Assembly (NCBI RefSeq): GCF_905220565.1
Contig: NC_059404.1
Location: 16,768,472 to 16,832,471 of the forward strand
Source of the DNA: Melitaea cinxia
Lineage: Eukaryota; Arthropoda; Insecta; Lepidoptera; Nymphalidae
Reading direction: 5' to 3'
DNA: 64,000 nt
Position numbers and translations under genes: made by a program. Every line of letters begins with the position of its first letter. The stretch's first letter is position 1. Below are positions 41,581 to 52,862 of the stretch, one piece after another. Under the pieces are notes generated by a model. It had not been told where the DNA came from, searched no databases, and worked only from the letters and a program-made list of their open reading frames with translations.

Positions 41581-44500
41581 TGGTTTCGGCACTAAAGAAT
41601 TTAGCCACCCCATCTCTTCCCGTGGGTGTCGTAAGAGGCGACTAAGGGATAGCACAGTTCCACTACCACCTTGGAACTTAAAAGGCCGACCGATGGCGGG
41701 ATAGCCATCCAACTGCTGGCTTTTTAAATGCACAGACCGAGGACGGGCAGCAGCGTCTTCGGTGCGACAAAGTCAGCCCTGCGGTCACCAACCCGCCTGC
41801 CCAGCGTGGTGACTATGGGCAAAAACCCCCATGAGTTCGAACCTAAAAATAAGGCCCTCAGTTCCCGGCAGCCCCACTATTCCCGGCTACGGCAGCGGCC
41901 GTGGTAACGGTGGGGTAGAGGGTGCTAAGAATCACCGGGGTACGGGAGGCTGCCATAGAAAAATATTCCTGGCTACGTATAATGGACGCACGCTACGGTT
42001 GGACCATCACCTCACCGAACTTGAGGTAGAACTTAGTCACATTAAGTGGAGCATACTGGGGTTGTCTGAAGTCCGAAGAGAGGGAGAGGACACGATGATC
42101 CTGGACTCCGGGCACTTGTTCTACTTCCGTGAAGGTGATGGGCTTTCCCAAGGTGGCGTCGGTTTTCTGGTTCACAAGACTCTCACTAACAACGTTGTGG
42201 AAGTCAGTAGTGTGTCGACCCGGGTAGCGTACCTTGTACTTAAGCTCACCGACAGGTACTCCCTGAAAGTGATACAGGTATATGCGCCGACCTCGGCACA
42301 CTCTGACGATGAAGTCGAAGCCTTGTATGAAGATATCACAAGGGCCATACATGGCACTACTTCGACCTTCTACAGCGTTGTTATGGGAGACTTCAACGCT
42401 AAAGTGGGAGTACAAGGCCGCGACGGATCGAGCATCGGACCACACGGATTGGGGCACAGGAATCACAGGGGGCAGACGCTTGTCAACTTCCTCGAATCGG
42501 AGGGGCTCTTCTTGATGAACTCATTTTTTGAGAAGAAGCCCCAAAGGAGGTGGACATGGCAAAGCCCCGATACTGTGACGAGGAACGAGATAGATTTCAT
42601 CATAGCGGATAAAAGGCATATATTCAGAGATGTCTCAGTGGTTAACAGGTTTAACACCGGCAGCGACCACCGGCTAGTACGGGGCACTCTGAATATATGT
42701 CTCCGAAAGGAGCGGACCCGCTTGATGAAATCTACTCTCCGACCTACGCTGCCCCAAATACTATGTGGCTCCGAGCAGTTTCAGTTGGAACTCCAAAACC
42801 GATTCGATTCGCTGGAAACTACTAGCGACGTGGACGAGATAACCGACAACGTGGTGAAGACGGTGTGTACACTGGGTCGCAGGCACTTTCCACCAACAAA
42901 GCCAACGAAGCAGTCCAAACTTTCTCCCGAAGCCTTGGATCTGATGCGGCAGAGGCGCGAGTTGCCGGCTGCTTCGCCAGAACAGAGGGCTCTTTCCAAG
43001 AGGGTACGGAAAATTATTCGCCGAGACCTCCGCTGCTCAAATACGAGAGAGGTTGCTACTCTGATTGAGCAGAATAGGGGGTCCAAAGTTTTCCAAAGAC
43101 CATTGGGGAGAAGCCTTCTTGCGAAGCTTAAAACAGCAGATGGCAGAACCGTCTGCTCTCGCCCTCAGGTCCGAGAAGAGGTTGAGAATTTTTATGGACA
43201 GCTGTACTCGTCGAGCGCACGCAAGCCTGCGACTTGGGACACCGAAGATCCACGGGCACCATTGTTGCGCCATTATTCGGAGTGTATCCCGGACTTCGAA
43301 GAGGATGAGATTGGTGCAGCGCTCGGGCAGCTTAAAAACGGAAGGGCCCCGGGGGATGACGGAGTTACCACTGAACTCCTTAAAGCCGCAGGGCGACCTG
43401 TCCTGAAAGCCTTGGCAAGACTATTTAACGCCGTCATCCACCGAGGTACCACGCCGGAGGCGTGGTCCAGGAGTGTGGTGGTGCTGTTCTTTAAGAGAGG
43501 CGATAAGTCTCTGTTAAAGAATTACAGACCGATCTCACTTCTGAGCCACGTCTATAAGCTGTTTTCGAGGGTTGTTACGAATCGTCTCGCCAGAAGACTC
43601 GACGAATTCCAACCACCAGAGCAGGCTGGGTTTCGAAATGGCTACAGCACCGTGGACCACATCCATACTGTTCGGCAGATTATCCAAAAGACGGAAGAAT
43701 ATAATCAACCGCTGTGTATGGCATTTGTGGACTACGAGAAAGCCTTCGACTCCGTCGAGACCTGGGCTGTCCTGGACTCTCTGCAGAGATGTCATATCGA
43801 CTGGCGATATATCGAGGTACTAAAATCTATGTACGACGCGGCGACGATGACCGTTCATGTCAATGACCAAAGAACAAGACCTATTTCCCTCCGGCGCGGG
43901 GTAAGACAGGGGGATGTAATATCACCGAAACTGTTTACCACTGCGCTAGAGGATGTTTTTAAGACCTTGGATTGGGGGGAACGGGGCATCAACGTCAACG
44001 GTGAATTCATCTCTCACCTTCGTTTCGCCGACGATATTGTCATCTTTGCGGAGACGCTGGATGAGTTAGGCCAAATGCTGGCCGGCCTAAACGATTCCTC
44101 CCGACGTGTCGGTCTCTGTATGAACTTGGATAAGACGAAAGTTATGTTTAACAACCAAGTCATACCGATACCGGTATCGGTCGATGGTACCCTTCTCGAA
44201 GTTGTTCAGGATTATATTTACCTAGGCCATACTATCCAACTAGGCCGCAACAACTTCGAGAAGGAGGCCGATAGGAGGATTCGGTTGGGCTGGGCGGCGT
44301 TTGGCAGGCTCCGTCGAGTCTTCACTTCGAAGATTCCGCAATGCTTGAAGACAAAAGTTTTCGAGCAATGCGTCCTGCCTGTGTTAACATACGGAGCCGA
44401 GACGTGGACACTGACCAAGGGACTGGTCCACAAGTTTAAAGTCGCTCAACGTGCAATGGAACGGGCCATGCTTGGGGTCTCTCTCAAAGACAGGATTAGA

Positions 44501-44795
44501 AATGAGACTATCCGCGGGAGAACGAAAGTAACCGACATAGCCCACAGAATTAGCAAGTTGAAGTGGCAGTGGGCTGGTCATCTGTGTCGCAGGACCGATG
44601 GCCGTTGGAGTAGACGGGTCCTAGAGTGGAGACCGCGTCTTGGCAAACGCAGTGTGGGACGTCCTCCGGCCCGTTGGACCGACGATCTACGTAAGATTGC
44701 CGGTGTAGGCTGGATGAGGATTGCGGAAGACCGGGATGTGTGGCGCGAACTTGGGGAGGCCTATGTCCAGCAGTGGACTGCGATAGACTGAAGTG
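41581..44795 (+). mobile_element. full-length RTE-type LINE with target duplication
   Basis: 3215 bp flanked by the 9-bp duplication AGATTCACA (41572-41580 and 44796-44804). It has a 250-bp 5' UTR, one long open frame, and only four bases (AGTG) after the stop codon. Intact frame, target duplication and the near-identical truncated copy at 20209-20991 point to recent activity. Confidence 0.92.
41831..44791 (+). CDS. RTE polyprotein: AP endonuclease and reverse transcriptase
   Basis: 986 residues, uninterrupted. After a basic Gly/Pro-rich N-terminus of about 45 residues comes the endonuclease (residues 46 to about 290: LATYNGRTLRL, LGLSEVRREGE, VMGDFNAKVG, NEIDFIIADKR, GSDHRLVRG). Reverse transcriptase follows: GRAPGDDGVTTELLKAAG, NYRPISLLSHVYKLFSRV, AFVDYEKAFDSVE, GVRQGDVISPKLFTTALE, HLRFADDIVIFAE. 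Next is the RTE C-terminal region (YGAETWTL, MERAMLGVSLKDR, CRRTDGRWSRRVLEWRPR). It nicks target DNA and copies its own RNA in the nucleus. The ATG at 41831 is also conserved in the short derivatives, supporting this start. No zinc knuckle or RNase H domain is present, as usual for RTE. Confidence 0.93.
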   Translation: MSSNLKIRPSVPGSPTIPGYGSGRGNGGVEGAKNHRGTGGCHRKIFLATYNGRTLRLDHHLTELEVELSHIKWSILGLSEVRREGEDTMILDSGHLFYFREGDGLSQGGVGFLVHKTLTNNVVEVSSVSTRVAYLVLKLTDRYSLKVIQVYAPTSAHSDDEVEALYEDITRAIHGTTSTFYSVVMGDFNAKVGVQGRDGSSIGPHGLGHRNHRGQTLVNFLESEGLFLMNSFFEKKPQRRWTWQSPDTVTRNEIDFIIADKRHIFRDVSVVNRFNTGSDHRLVRGTLNICLRKERTRLMKSTLRPTLPQILCGSEQFQLELQNRFDSLETTSDVDEITDNVVKTVCTLGRRHFPPTKPTKQSKLSPEALDLMRQRRELPAASPEQRALSKRVRKIIRRDLRCSNTREVATLIEQNRGSKVFQRPLGRSLLAKLKTADGRTVCSRPQVREEVENFYGQLYSSSARKPATWDTEDPRAPLLRHYSECIPDFEEDEIGAALGQLKNGRAPGDDGVTTELLKAAGRPVLKALARLFNAVIHRGTTPEAWSRSVVVLFFKRGDKSLLKNYRPISLLSHVYKLFSRVVTNRLARRLDEFQPPEQAGFRNGYSTVDHIHTVRQIIQKTEEYNQPLCMAFVDYEKAFDSVETWAVLDSLQRCHIDWRYIEVLKSMYDAATMTVHVNDQRTRPISLRRGVRQGDVISPKLFTTALEDVFKTLDWGERGINVNGEFISHLRFADDIVIFAETLDELGQMLAGLNDSSRRVGLCMNLDKTKVMFNNQVIPIPVSVDGTLLEVVQDYIYLGHTIQLGRNNFEKEADRRIRLGWAAFGRLRRVFTSKIPQCLKTKVFEQCVLPVLTYGAETWTLTKGLVHKFKVAQRAMERAMLGVSLKDRIRNETIRGRTKVTDIAHRISKLKWQWAGHLCRRTDGRWSRRVLEWRPRLGKRSVGRPPARWTDDLRKIAGVGWMRIAEDRDVWRELGEAYVQQWTAID

Positions 44796-44879
44796 AGATT
44801 CACAAAGGGAATATAATAGATGGTGTTGCAACTAGCGACACTTTCTTTACAACGTTTAGCAGGTCCAGTCTTATATTAA

Positions 44880-45261
44880 AACTAGCTGCTGCCCGCGACG
44901 TCGTCTGCGTGAACGCTTTACAGCACCAAAAATACCTACGATTATACCTTTTAAAATAACATTCTGTTCGTTGCATGTTAATACTTGCAATTTTGAACTA
45001 ATTATTTGCTTGAAGAATGAAGATTGGAGACAAATAAAAGATGTGAAGCCGAATTATTCTGTATTGCGAAACTTGAAAATTACTTCGCACGACGAGAAGA
45101 AAAATGGGAAATAAGATATAATTCCTTAACACATTCATCTACCCGTTTCTTCTTTACATTTCATATCTACAGAAAAATCTCATAGATGGCGTTGCTTTAA
45201 AATTGTCTTGTCTACTTATATTCATTTAATTATGTTTATATTGCGCTTAGTTACTAATATT
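44880..45261. repeat. degenerate LINE-tail-like sequence
   Basis: Begins AAACTAGCTGCTGCCCGCGA, GTCGTCTGCGTGAACGC, resembling the CTAGCTGACCCGGCAGACG type of 3' end at 54678. The rest is AT-rich and unassigned. Confidence 0.45.
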
Positions 45262-45625
45262 GCGTGATTTTTATAGTGTGAAGCTAGCTTATATAGCATG
45301 GTTATTAACATAATAACAACAACGTGCGAACCGTCAAAGAATACTAATAACAACAACATTCAAATATGAGTCGTTAGATTACACGTTGTTCCAGAATGCG
45401 TTGAGGAAATAAAGGTTCACTGCTCGTTCCCGATAGGTGATAGCATGATAATATGTAGCCTATATGTTGACCCAACTTCTTAATAATATTCGTGCCAAAT
45501 TTAAAGTAAATCCATGCGGTGCTTTTTGAGTTTACCCCGGACATAGATACAGACAAACAGACAAAAATTCTAAAAACTATATTTTTGACTTCGGTATCGA
45601 TTGTAGATCACACCCCAAGTATTAT
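45262..45625 (-). repeat. second arm of the 340-bp inverted repeat pair
   Basis: Reverse complement of 39379-39725; phrases GTGAAGCTAGCTTATATAGC, TAGATTACACGTTGTTCCAG, CGGTATCGATTGTAGATCAC. Confidence 0.75.
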
Positions 45626-45956
45626 ACATTTTTTTATAAATTATGTACCTTGTCCAACTCAATTACGGGTTAAGGTAATTTATTCATATGTAAAATTAGC
45701 GGACAAATGAAATTAATTTCATTTAAAAGGTAGCAGAACGATAATAAAATCAATTTATATTTCGATCATTTTTAGAAGACTTGAATTTCTTACGACGCTA
45801 TAATTTTTGATATAATTTTACATTTATTAAATCTTCGAAATTTCATATTCAAAATAAATATTAAATTTTAAATGCGTTTAATATTTTGACGTCCGTAAAA
45901 CTACTTTAAGTTTTAAAATTGTCTTTTTGTTAATTATAAAAACTTTTTTTATCGAT
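45626..45956. other. AT-rich stretch without recognised features
   Basis: Nothing recognised. Confidence 0.45.
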
Positions 45957-46190
45957 GTGCAACCTGTAAAATCCCACAGCTAGGATAGCTGGGGATATAG
46001 GAGCTTAATCCACCATGCTGCTGCACTGTGGATTGGTAGACATATTCCTTATTATGAGTACGATTGCTATCAAGAATGTATGATAACAATCGAGACACAG
46101 CTTAACGTACTCTCCGAGGCACGGCGAAGAGATCCACAAGACAGACACCGAGACTACAAATACTAATATCCATCTCGAGCGGAAATAACA
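45957..46190 (-). repeat. SINE fragment, diverged
   Basis: GCAACCTGTAAAATCCCACA, TATTATGAGTACGATTGC, TAACGTACTCTCCGAGGCAC, and a lost tRNA head. Confidence 0.6.
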
Positions 46191-46269
46191 ATCGAAACTT
46201 AAATCAAAATCGAAACAAAAAATTACTATATTTAAATATACTTCAAAAGCACCTTCGAATTGTCATTTT

Positions 46270-46356
46270 ACAACTTTTTTTTTTTTTTTATTTTCAAAAG
46301 GGAAGCCACCACCGGTTCGGAATGCAGATTTTGCACAGAAGAACCGGAAAGAAACT
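46270..46356 (+). repeat. LINE-tail-like block (GGTTCGGAATGCAGATT type)
   Basis: CCACCACCGGTTCGGAATGC and AGAAGAACCGGAAAGAAACT, with internal complementarity GGTTC/GAACC, a familiar 3'-end motif of lepidopteran retroposons. Confidence 0.5.
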
Positions 46357-46374
46357 GCTTATATATATATATAT

Positions 46375-46420
<46 letters not shown>

Positions 46421-46432
46421 ATATATATAAGC
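46357..46432. repeat. 76-bp palindromic TA/CA/TG microsatellite
   Basis: Reads GCTT, (AT)n, ACACAC, (AT)n, GTGTGTGTGT, (AT)n, AAGC. The two halves are near-perfect reverse complements down to the GCTT/AAGC borders, so it can extrude as a cruciform. Confidence 0.85.
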
Positions 46433-47029
46433 TGTGTTTTATACAAATTTGGTAATATATTGCTCAAAATACAGCGTGACTAAGTCCAAACATCTTTATC
46501 ATTTATGTCATCGTGGTACGAAAAATAAGCTTTAGCTATTAGTATTATTATTTATACGAACTTTAAATTTATTCTCAGACAATTTCAATATCATTTGTTA
46601 TTAATATTATTTAATTTACCATATGCGAATACCGTAACCCAAGAAGAAGCTAGCTGTACATCTACATACGTAGCTATATTTTCACTAATCAGTGTTTGGT
46701 CCATTCGTAGCGATGGAAGTGAGTAGACACTAAGTGGATTAAATTAAAACAGCGAATACTTCGAACCAGACGGTATGCAAAGTGGATAAACCTCAAATAG
46801 TGTTCCGTTTTAGAGCGTCACATCAATTATCTCCCTGTCTGTGAGAATTAGGAATTGAAATGTGCTGGAGCAGATTATTTGGTTTTAATTTATTTACCAA
46901 GTGTTAATGTTAAAGGTTCTAGATTTCGGATTTAATTTGATTTGATTTAATTCTATTTTAAATGAAAAACAAAGATATTTCAGATTTTTTACTAGATATT
47001 TTCCGCTCCTACTTATTTAACTTAGATCC
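46433..47029. other. AT-rich intergenic stretch
   Basis: No gene recognised. Confidence 0.45.
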
Positions 47030-47034
47030 TACCG

Positions 47035-47211
47035 CAGGTTTTGAAATACACAGGCCGAAGAGAAGAAGGCAGCAGCGTCACCTGCCCAGCGTGGTGACTA
47101 TGGGCAAAACACATGAGTTCACGCTATTCATGGCGTGAACTTTTGGAGGCCCATGTCCAGCAGTGGACTGTGATAGGCTGAAATGATGATGATGACGATG
47201 ATGATGACTAG
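47035..47211 (+). mobile_element. RTE deletion derivative, 5'-truncated, with open mini frame
   Basis: Retains GAAATACACAGGCCGAAGAG, the GCCCAGCGTGGTGACTATGG block, then an open 22-codon frame ATG AGT TCA CGC .. TGG CGT GAA CTT .. ATA GGC TGA (47115-47183) and a TGA-rich tail (47184-47211). Confidence 0.85.
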
Positions 47212-47524
47212 ATATTTTAAGTGTTATGGCTTTTAATAGAATGAGAATTACTGTTACTTAGGCCACAGCAGTTAATGTTATACTCAAAATGTTGAAAGTG
47301 CTGACTGGCATATAGATCTTCCTAGTCTAAACCCATTAATAGTATTTATTGAACAAACAGACAGTTGTTTCTTGTGTTAATATTATCCTTCTAGATATTA
47401 CTCTTTGAATACGTATAGCCATCGGCCCGGATAGCGATTATTCATAGTAGCCAAAATGGACCGCTGATGCTCAGCGGAGTGGCATGTTGAATTAAGCTTT
47501 AACTCAATAGTGTTCAACCGATCT
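47212..47524. other. unassigned stretch
   Basis: Nothing recognised. Confidence 0.4.
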
Positions 47525-47865
47525 GGTATAGTTGTGCATGTTGGTGCCTAAAATATTGACGGTTAGCGAGTTCGGTTCCCGCTCGGGGGCAGATATTCGT
47601 ATTTGTATAATCCGGTTCAATTTGTACTTTTCGGTCAAGGATGTCTGTCCTTGTGGTTTTCCCCAACGTGCTTCGGATAGCACGGTAAGCTGTCGGTAAC
47701 TGTTGTCATCATATAAACCAGATAGCTATCGGTACTGATACTAGAGAATTTATTCGCTTATCCGCAATGAAGCAATGTGGTGGATTAAGTGCCAATCCTT
47801 CTCCTGTATGGACAAAATGGTCTATTCCCAACAGTGGGATGTTACTAGCTAAATCATGATCGTGA
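47525..47865 (+). repeat. tRNA-derived SINE, plus orientation
   Basis: tRNA-like head with TGGTGCCTAAAATATTGACG and GTTCGGTTCCCGC (B box), then GATGTCTGTCCTTGTGGTTT and a tail ending CAACAGTGGGATGTTACTAG. Confidence 0.75.
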
Positions 47866-48231
47866 TCAACATTCTTCGTCAAATAGAAGGTCGAAGTCTT
47901 AAGGCTGTTTCATTCCAGATCAATAAACTTAGTTAGAAAGTGTATTCGAATACAAGAATTCCTGACGAAAAGTACCATAAATTTCAACGTGAATATCTTT
48001 ATTAGGTAGCCGTAAAGATGTATTCAGATATCCAAGGGCGAGTCGTTGACACAAGACATCTGATGCGCACTTCCTTTCAAATATTTTCATTGAGCATTAC
48101 ATTTGAAAAGGATACGGTCCACAGACAGATAAATATCTGTTAAGAAAGTTACGTTTCATATTTTATTATGTAAATAAGAGCGTATTTTTTTCTAATAAAT
48201 TATTTTTAGTGGACAATTATAGCATAATTGT
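47866..48231. other. unassigned stretch
   Basis: Nothing recognised. Confidence 0.4.
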
Positions 48232-48560
48232 CCGCATTCAGCCTGTAATATCCCACCGTTGGGTATGAATCTTCTTCTGCATGTAGGAGAAGGATCGGAA
48301 CTTAATCCACCACGCTGGTCCAATGCGGGTTGGCGAATATGTTCGTCTTTGACTAACGATCGCTATTAACTATAATAAGAACCGGGACCGACAGCTTAAC
48401 GTGCTCTCCGAGGCACGGTGGGGAAATCTACAAGGACAGACATCCAAACCAGAAAGACATATTAATAAAAATACAAATACCCATCCCGAGCGGTAATCGA
48501 ATCCGAAAACCGTCAGCGTTTTAGGCGACTACTCGCATCACTACACCAGTGCGGTTGTTA
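48232..48560 (-). repeat. tRNA-derived SINE, minus orientation
   Basis: CATTCAGCCTGTAATATCCC, CATGTAGGAGAAGGATCGGA, AACGTGCTCTCCGAGGCACG, and AATCGAATCCGAAAACCGTC at the tRNA end. Confidence 0.75.
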
Positions 48561-49374
48561 TCGGCGTATGTTATATACTAGTACGATTATGTATTAAATT
48601 TCATTATATTTAATGATATTTACATTTAACATTCTGACAAAACAATGTAGCCGGCAGAAATATTTCGAGTTTACTACACAATTCAGTACATTTATAATTA
48701 ATGAAGACGCAAAAGATGCAAAGCTTCTACGCATAAAATCTCATTTTTGATGTTTTTATAGTTACGCGATATTGCAATATCACCGACAATATGTAAAGTA
48801 TGTAAAGGGTATTAATATATTATCCTTGGAAGTATTCTGATAATGTTTTATCGGATTTAGATTTTAATTTTCATCAATCGCTCTAATTTTATTCTATCTC
48901 GATATTACCATCTCTTCCCATTTATATTGTATGTTTGTACAATCAAATGTTGCTATCCCGCTCTAATTTAACAATTATACATAGAAAAGAAAGGGACGGA
49001 CCATGGCTTTATTCACGTATAATAAAATGAAAAATGCGGTGACAATTTGAAATACAGCCTACTACGATAGTACGATGACCCCGCTTCTATTACTTCAAAC
49101 CTATTTTAAGCTCTAATTATATAGATGTAGAGCTTTTTATCGCTCGTAAGTGTATTTTAGATACATTTGTAGATATCGGAAAATAATTTTCCATTAATTT
49201 GTATTGTGAATATTTTATGTAAATTAGCATGAAAATTATTTGTGTAATATTATTCCCCGGTTTTCAAGTGTGTGTTTATTTTTAGTATAGTCAAGTTAGG
49301 GTTCTCTTGGTCAATTTTACTTCGGATTGTTAAAAAATATTTGAAAGGACATTTATGTGTAGTTTTTCAAAAAT
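48561..49374. other. AT-rich intergenic stretch
   Basis: No gene or repeat recognised. Confidence 0.45.
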
Positions 49375-49922
49375 AATACAACGTAGATCTAAAAAATAGT
49401 GAAGTAACTACGCGTTATCAAAGATTACTCAAAAAGTAGTCATCAGATCTCGATAAAATTTATATGTGACCACATGATAAATATCAGCTTTTGATTAAAT
49501 TAAAAATTATTAAAATCGGTACACCCAGTAAAAAGTTATTGCGGATTTTCGAGAGTTTCCCTCGATTTCTCTAGGATCCCATCATCAGATCATAGTTTTG
49601 TTATCATGGTACCAAACTAGGGATATTCCTTTTCCAACAAAAAAAGAATTATCAAAATCAGTACATCCAGTAGAAAGTTATGCGGTATAATACAACGTAG
49701 ATCGACGAAAAAAGCGTCAAGTAAAAACGCATTATTAGATATAACTCGAAAAATAGTTGTTGGATCTCAAATAAATTTAAATGGGACCAATTGGCACACA
49801 CTAACTTTCGATTAAAAAAAATTTGTCGAAATCGGTCCACACGGTCAAAAGTTCTGATGCAAAATACATTAAAAAAAATACAGTCGAATTGAGAACCTCC
49901 TCCTTTTTTGGAAGTCGGTTAA
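49375..49922 (+). repeat. two-module inverted-end repeat, 5'-truncated copy
   Basis: Lacks the first inverted end but keeps both modules and the 3' end CTCCTCCTTTTTTGGAAGTC followed by GGTT. Confidence 0.7.
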
Positions 49923-51307
49923 AAAAATATCATTGGCTGTCATCTATCGCTGAATATCACAAAAACTGAAGCATAATTTGGAGACCACTCTTCATTTGAA
50001 CCTGAACTTTACGATTTAAATCCTCATGTTATGACCACTAGACATACGAATATCTTATAAACCAAAATATACCCAATATTTAGTTTGTACAGAAAAATAT
50101 TATTTAACAGAAGATTTGAAAAAGTAAAAATAATAGTAAAGCTTATAAGTTTATATATTTTATTTTATTAGAGAAAATAATTCGTGTCGAGATAGGGGTA
50201 GTAGCTAGTAAAGAATACACATTATCACACACAAATAGATAAAAGTTCACAAACTCATAACTGCGGTCTCATGTTCGTTTGTATACAGAGGCATTGATAT
50301 TTAAATGCGTTTATTGGCAACCCTGAGTGAGATAAGGCGGAATTTTGTTTTAATTGTCATAAACACTCTGAAAGTTTCAAAGTTCAATAACATTTAAAAT
50401 AAATAAATTTCGTTCGAATTACCAACTTGGGACTTGAGATAACATCTAACAATATATTGATTTTAAAAGCTATTTTTTGGGTTTTCATTGAGACAATTAA
50501 AAGTTTTTGACTTTATAGTCCAGTCATTTTAGGCATTTTAAGCTCCAATCTGCGGAAAAAGTGAACTGATTTTTTGTGTGTGCCTTGAGTGACAATCGCT
50601 ATCAGGTATAATAACAACCGGAACCAACGGCTGAACGTGTTAACAACTACTAAAAACTAGACCGGAAATAACCGGTCGCTAGGTCGGCCTCCTAGTGGGT
50701 CCGACGGTCCGAGGTACTATGACTAGCGATCGCTTTCAGGATAATAACAATAACTGAATCTATATTTTACTTCACTACTTAATTATTGTGTTTTCTCTCA
50801 AACGAAAAGAAAAACCGACTTCAATTACATCGACAAGTAATACAACGTAAGTAGGCAAAAAAATAGTCAAGTTAATAAATACGAGTTGTCGAGATTACTC
50901 AAAAAGTCTATATAGTATAAATAGATTATGTATATTTATCCTTTTTGTTAAGTGGTACAGGATGTAAAAACAGAGTACACAAACACATAGAGACATGTAA
51001 CGCAGTGGTAAGCGACCTCCAAATGCATACACTTACGGACCTTCGTCCTTAAGGCATGTTGATTGCATCCTTGGTTTTAGGACAACTGAAAACTACTAAA
51101 TATTATGCTATAGGAATTTAACCCTAATACCAACCAAAATAAGGGCTACAAGTCAATATTGCAAGGGACTAATCAAGGCGCCTGTGACCTTAATCCTGAG
51201 GTCAGTTAATATACGATCACATTGATTGACTTTAGCCGTCGTAATGTCCTTGTGAGTGCCTGTTTTATATCTGTACGTGTATTTCAATGTTTTGTATGTT
51301 ATTGTTT
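49923..51307. other. AT-rich stretch with repeat scraps
   Basis: 50575-50735 holds decayed SINE phrases (GACAATCGCTATCAGGTATA), and 50795-50915 the 5' start of the two-module repeat (CGAAAAGAAAAACCGACTTC). Otherwise unassigned. Confidence 0.5.
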
Positions 51308-51490
51308 AAATCATATGTAATCCCTACTAATATTATAAATGTGAATGTATATTTGTTTGTTACGATTTCACGCGAAAACTTCTTAACCAATTATCAAGAA
51401 AATTTGTATAGATATTCTTGGAGATATTAGAAGTATACAGGATACTTTTTATTTTAAAAAAATCGTTGCAAGTGAAGCCGCTGGTAGAAG
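51308..51490 (+). repeat. dispersed repeat (ATCCCTACTAATATTATAAA family), copy 1
   Basis: Starts TAATCCCTACTAATATTATA and ends near AAGTGAAGCCGCTGGTAGAA; a common interspersed repeat type in Lepidoptera (from general knowledge). Confidence 0.65.
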
Positions 51491-51726
51491 TAAGTATTAC
51501 ATAAAGGCAAAGTAAATATTTGAAGTCACAGTTTTAGCAGTCCCGGGTTCGATCCCCTAACGTGACAATTATTTTATAGGCTATATCAATTATTGTTATG
51601 CCCTGGACGTTATTCGGTAGCTTTCTTGACTCCTGGTATAAGATTTTTATCTTCCTGGAGGCATCTAAAGGAGAAGTCTTAGAAGAAAAGTGACCATTCA
51701 TTTTTTGAGAGGTATTAATGAATGTT

Positions 51727-51870
51727 ATAATCCCTACTAATATTATAAATGGGAATGTAACTTTGTTTGTTACGCTTTACACATATTCTTGGAGGTATTA
51801 GAAGTAACATAGGATACATTTTATTAAAAAAAAATTCGATGCGAGCGAAGCCGCGGGTAAAGCTAGTACT
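51727..51870 (+). repeat. dispersed repeat (ATCCCTACTAATATTATAAA family), copy 2
   Basis: Shorter copy ending CGATGCGAGCGAAGCCGCGG; an inverted scrap follows at about 51950-52092 (TTATAATATTAGATGGGAAT, TAGTAGGGATTATA). Confidence 0.65.
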
Positions 51871-52092
51871 TTATAACAAAATTAAAATAATTTGTACCTA
51901 GCGATAAGACACAACAATTTTGCTTAAAATTTCTTAGCTATCCGACTGAGGAAGATCCGACAGAGAATCACAGCCAATACAGCCATGTACAAGATTTCAT
52001 AATGATTGGTTGAATAGTTTTTGCGTGAAAGCGTAACAAACAAACTTAGATTCACATTTATAATATTAGATGGGAATTAGTAGGGATTATAT

Positions 52093-52545
52093 ACACCATA
52101 ACGAATAAAGGGTTAGGATAGGATTAAGATATTATTATATATTAGGGTAGGCAAATAATTGGACTTCTTGTTAGAACCTTACCTTAACTTATATTTAATT
52201 AAGATTACTAAACCAATAAGAATGAGATTATTTTGTTTGTTATATGCTTTAGAAGTAATATACTTAAAATATTGTTTTTAATCTGCTTTTTAAATATTAA
52301 AAATGTCACCGTAGATTTGTCAAGTTTATTAATAATATTTGTATATACATATAATGAAATTGTAACCGGCTTATGTGTTGTATGTACATCAGATATTATC
52401 AGACAAAAAACTTGTAGTAGTATTCATAAGATTAGTATAAACCAAAATAATTATTTTTAGAATATTTTTACGTCTGTTTGTCTGTATATTTGAATTAAGA
52501 AGTATAGTAATTAATGTAAAAACAATTGCAGTTAAATGTTTAGCT
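52093..52545. other. AT-rich intergenic stretch
   Basis: Nothing recognised. Confidence 0.45.
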
Positions 52546-52862
52546 ATACTGTGCGGTTACGGCAGTAAAAAATATCGCCAACCCTCTCTTCCCGTGGGTA
52601 TCGTAAGATGCGACTAAGGGATAACAAAGCTCCACTACCACCTTGGAACTTAAAAAGCCGACAGGTGGCGGGATAACCATCCAACTGCTGGCTTTGAAAT
52701 ACACAGGTCGAAGACGGGCAGCAGCGTCTTCGGTGCGACAAAGCCAGCCCTGCGGTCACCAACCCACCTGCCCAGCGTGGTGATTATTGGAAAAATAGAT
52801 GAGTTCATGCCATTTTAGGCACGAAATTTTGGAGTCCAGCAGAGTGCTATTAGGCTGAAGTG
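52546..52862 (+). mobile_element. RTE internal-deletion derivative
   Basis: The 5' UTR part is well kept (CTCTTCCCGTGGGTATCGTA, CCAACTGCTGGCTTTGAAAT, GTCTTCGGTGCGACAAAGCC). The fusion ATGAGTTCATGCCATTTTAG gains a stop, and the 3' end has decayed. Confidence 0.8.
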
